A stretch of 35,667 nt of DNA, taken from positions 1 to 35,667 of the forward strand of contig CAIMXI010000314.1 of NCBI GenBank assembly GCA_903845365.1, in the 5' to 3' direction. The DNA comes from an uncultured Geobacteraceae bacterium (lineage in GTDB: Bacteria; Desulfobacterota; Desulfuromonadia; Geobacterales; Pseudopelobacteraceae). Made by a program: the position numbers and the translations under genes. Of this stretch, positions 35,424-35,667 are shown piece by piece (the stretch's first letter is position 1; every line of letters begins with the position of its first letter). The notes below the pieces were generated by a model. It saw nothing but the letters and a program-made list of their open reading frames with translations, had not been told where the DNA came from and searched no databases.

Positions 35424-35667
35424 TTAAAATGTTGAGGTTGTGTATTTGCCGCGCATCCGGTTACGGAGGTAAATGGCCGTACTGCTGGCTAGGACAACTA
35501 TTGCGAGCAGCAGCATGGTAGTGACATACACCATTGGTTTAGCCGCCTCTACGTTAGGGGACTGAAAACCGACGTCGTAGATGTGAAATCCAAGGTGCAT
35601 GAATTTTCTATCCATATGGAAGAATGGAAAGTTTGTGTCAAATGGTAAGGTCGGTGCCAGCTTAACC
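35424..35667 (-). CDS. pstA: Phosphate ABC transporter permease PstA, C-terminal end (partial)
   Basis: The frame is open from the right edge and ends at 35424: KFMHLGFHIYDVGFQSPNVE, then a final membrane helix (YVTTMLLLAIVVLASSTAI) and a basic tail (LRNRMRGKYTTSTF). This is the characteristic C-terminus of PstA, the inner-membrane phosphate channel subunit. The rest of the gene lies outside the window, upstream of pstB. Confidence 0.9.
   Translation of the reverse strand, partial: VKLAPTLPFDTNFPFFHMDRKFMHLGFHIYDVGFQSPNVEAAKPMVYVTTMLLLAIVVLASSTAIYLRNRMRGKYTTSTF

Overview
The window reads as a chromosomal segment of a Geobacter-type delta-proteobacterium (Desulfuromonadota / Geobacterales). 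This is inferred from content, not from a search: a class II fructose-bisphosphate aldolase, panB-panC, cobalamin-dependent metH next to radA, a pst-phoU phosphate block, many sensory proteins (dCache, GAF-MCP, PAS-GGDEF, SBP-type kinase) and a giant repeat-rich secreted protein are the mix usual in that group. Base composition is moderate over the housekeeping genes and drops to AT-rich in the patch at about 14.9-16.9 kb.

Layout. 1-4974 (minus): a very large secreted multi-Ig protein carrying a C13-like (clan CD) cysteine peptidase domain; it runs off the left edge and its N-terminus is cut off inside an NHL repeat. 4951-8916 (plus): a secretin that is also cut at its 5' end, then a histidine kinase with a periplasmic solute-binding sensor and a NarL-type regulator. 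The two truncated genes abut head to head at about 4950-4977, which marks a rearrangement or a misassembly. 9.2-13.7 kb (plus): two small exported proteins, a dCache sensor / degenerate kinase gene split by one in-frame TAA, and an MscS-type channel with a C-terminal cyclic-nucleotide-binding-like domain. 13.7-16.9 kb: a decayed island holding a frameshifted fabA-like pseudogene overlapped by a vapBC toxin-antitoxin pair, the 3' part of a tRNA-Lys gene with its terminator (an integration scar), tandem repeats, an orphan membrane protein and about 0.9 kb of AT-rich DNA with iteron-like repeats.

16.9-23.8 kb: fba, a GAF-containing MCP-like protein whose 5' part holds nine-base T and G homopolymers, panB, panC, a glycosyltransferase, then greB and an exported FKBP isomerase on the minus strand. 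23.9-25.3 kb: a MipA/OmpV outer-membrane protein, an IS630-type transposase scrap and the 3' end of a second phoU. 25.4-35.7 kb: a PAS-PAS-GGDEF diguanylate cyclase converging on a minus-strand WYL regulator - radA - metH cluster, a divergent YqaA/DedA-type membrane protein, and phoU, pstB and the end of pstA on the minus strand.

How they work together. panB and panC catalyse consecutive steps of pantothenate synthesis. The pstA-pstB-phoU block is the cytoplasmic and membrane part of high-affinity phosphate uptake with its signalling regulator. The kinase/regulator pair is a complete phosphorelay. The least familiar unit is the 9.3-13.7 kb module: small exported proteins, a sensor whose kinase half has lost its catalytic residues, and an MscS channel whose nucleotide-binding cassette also lacks its key residues.
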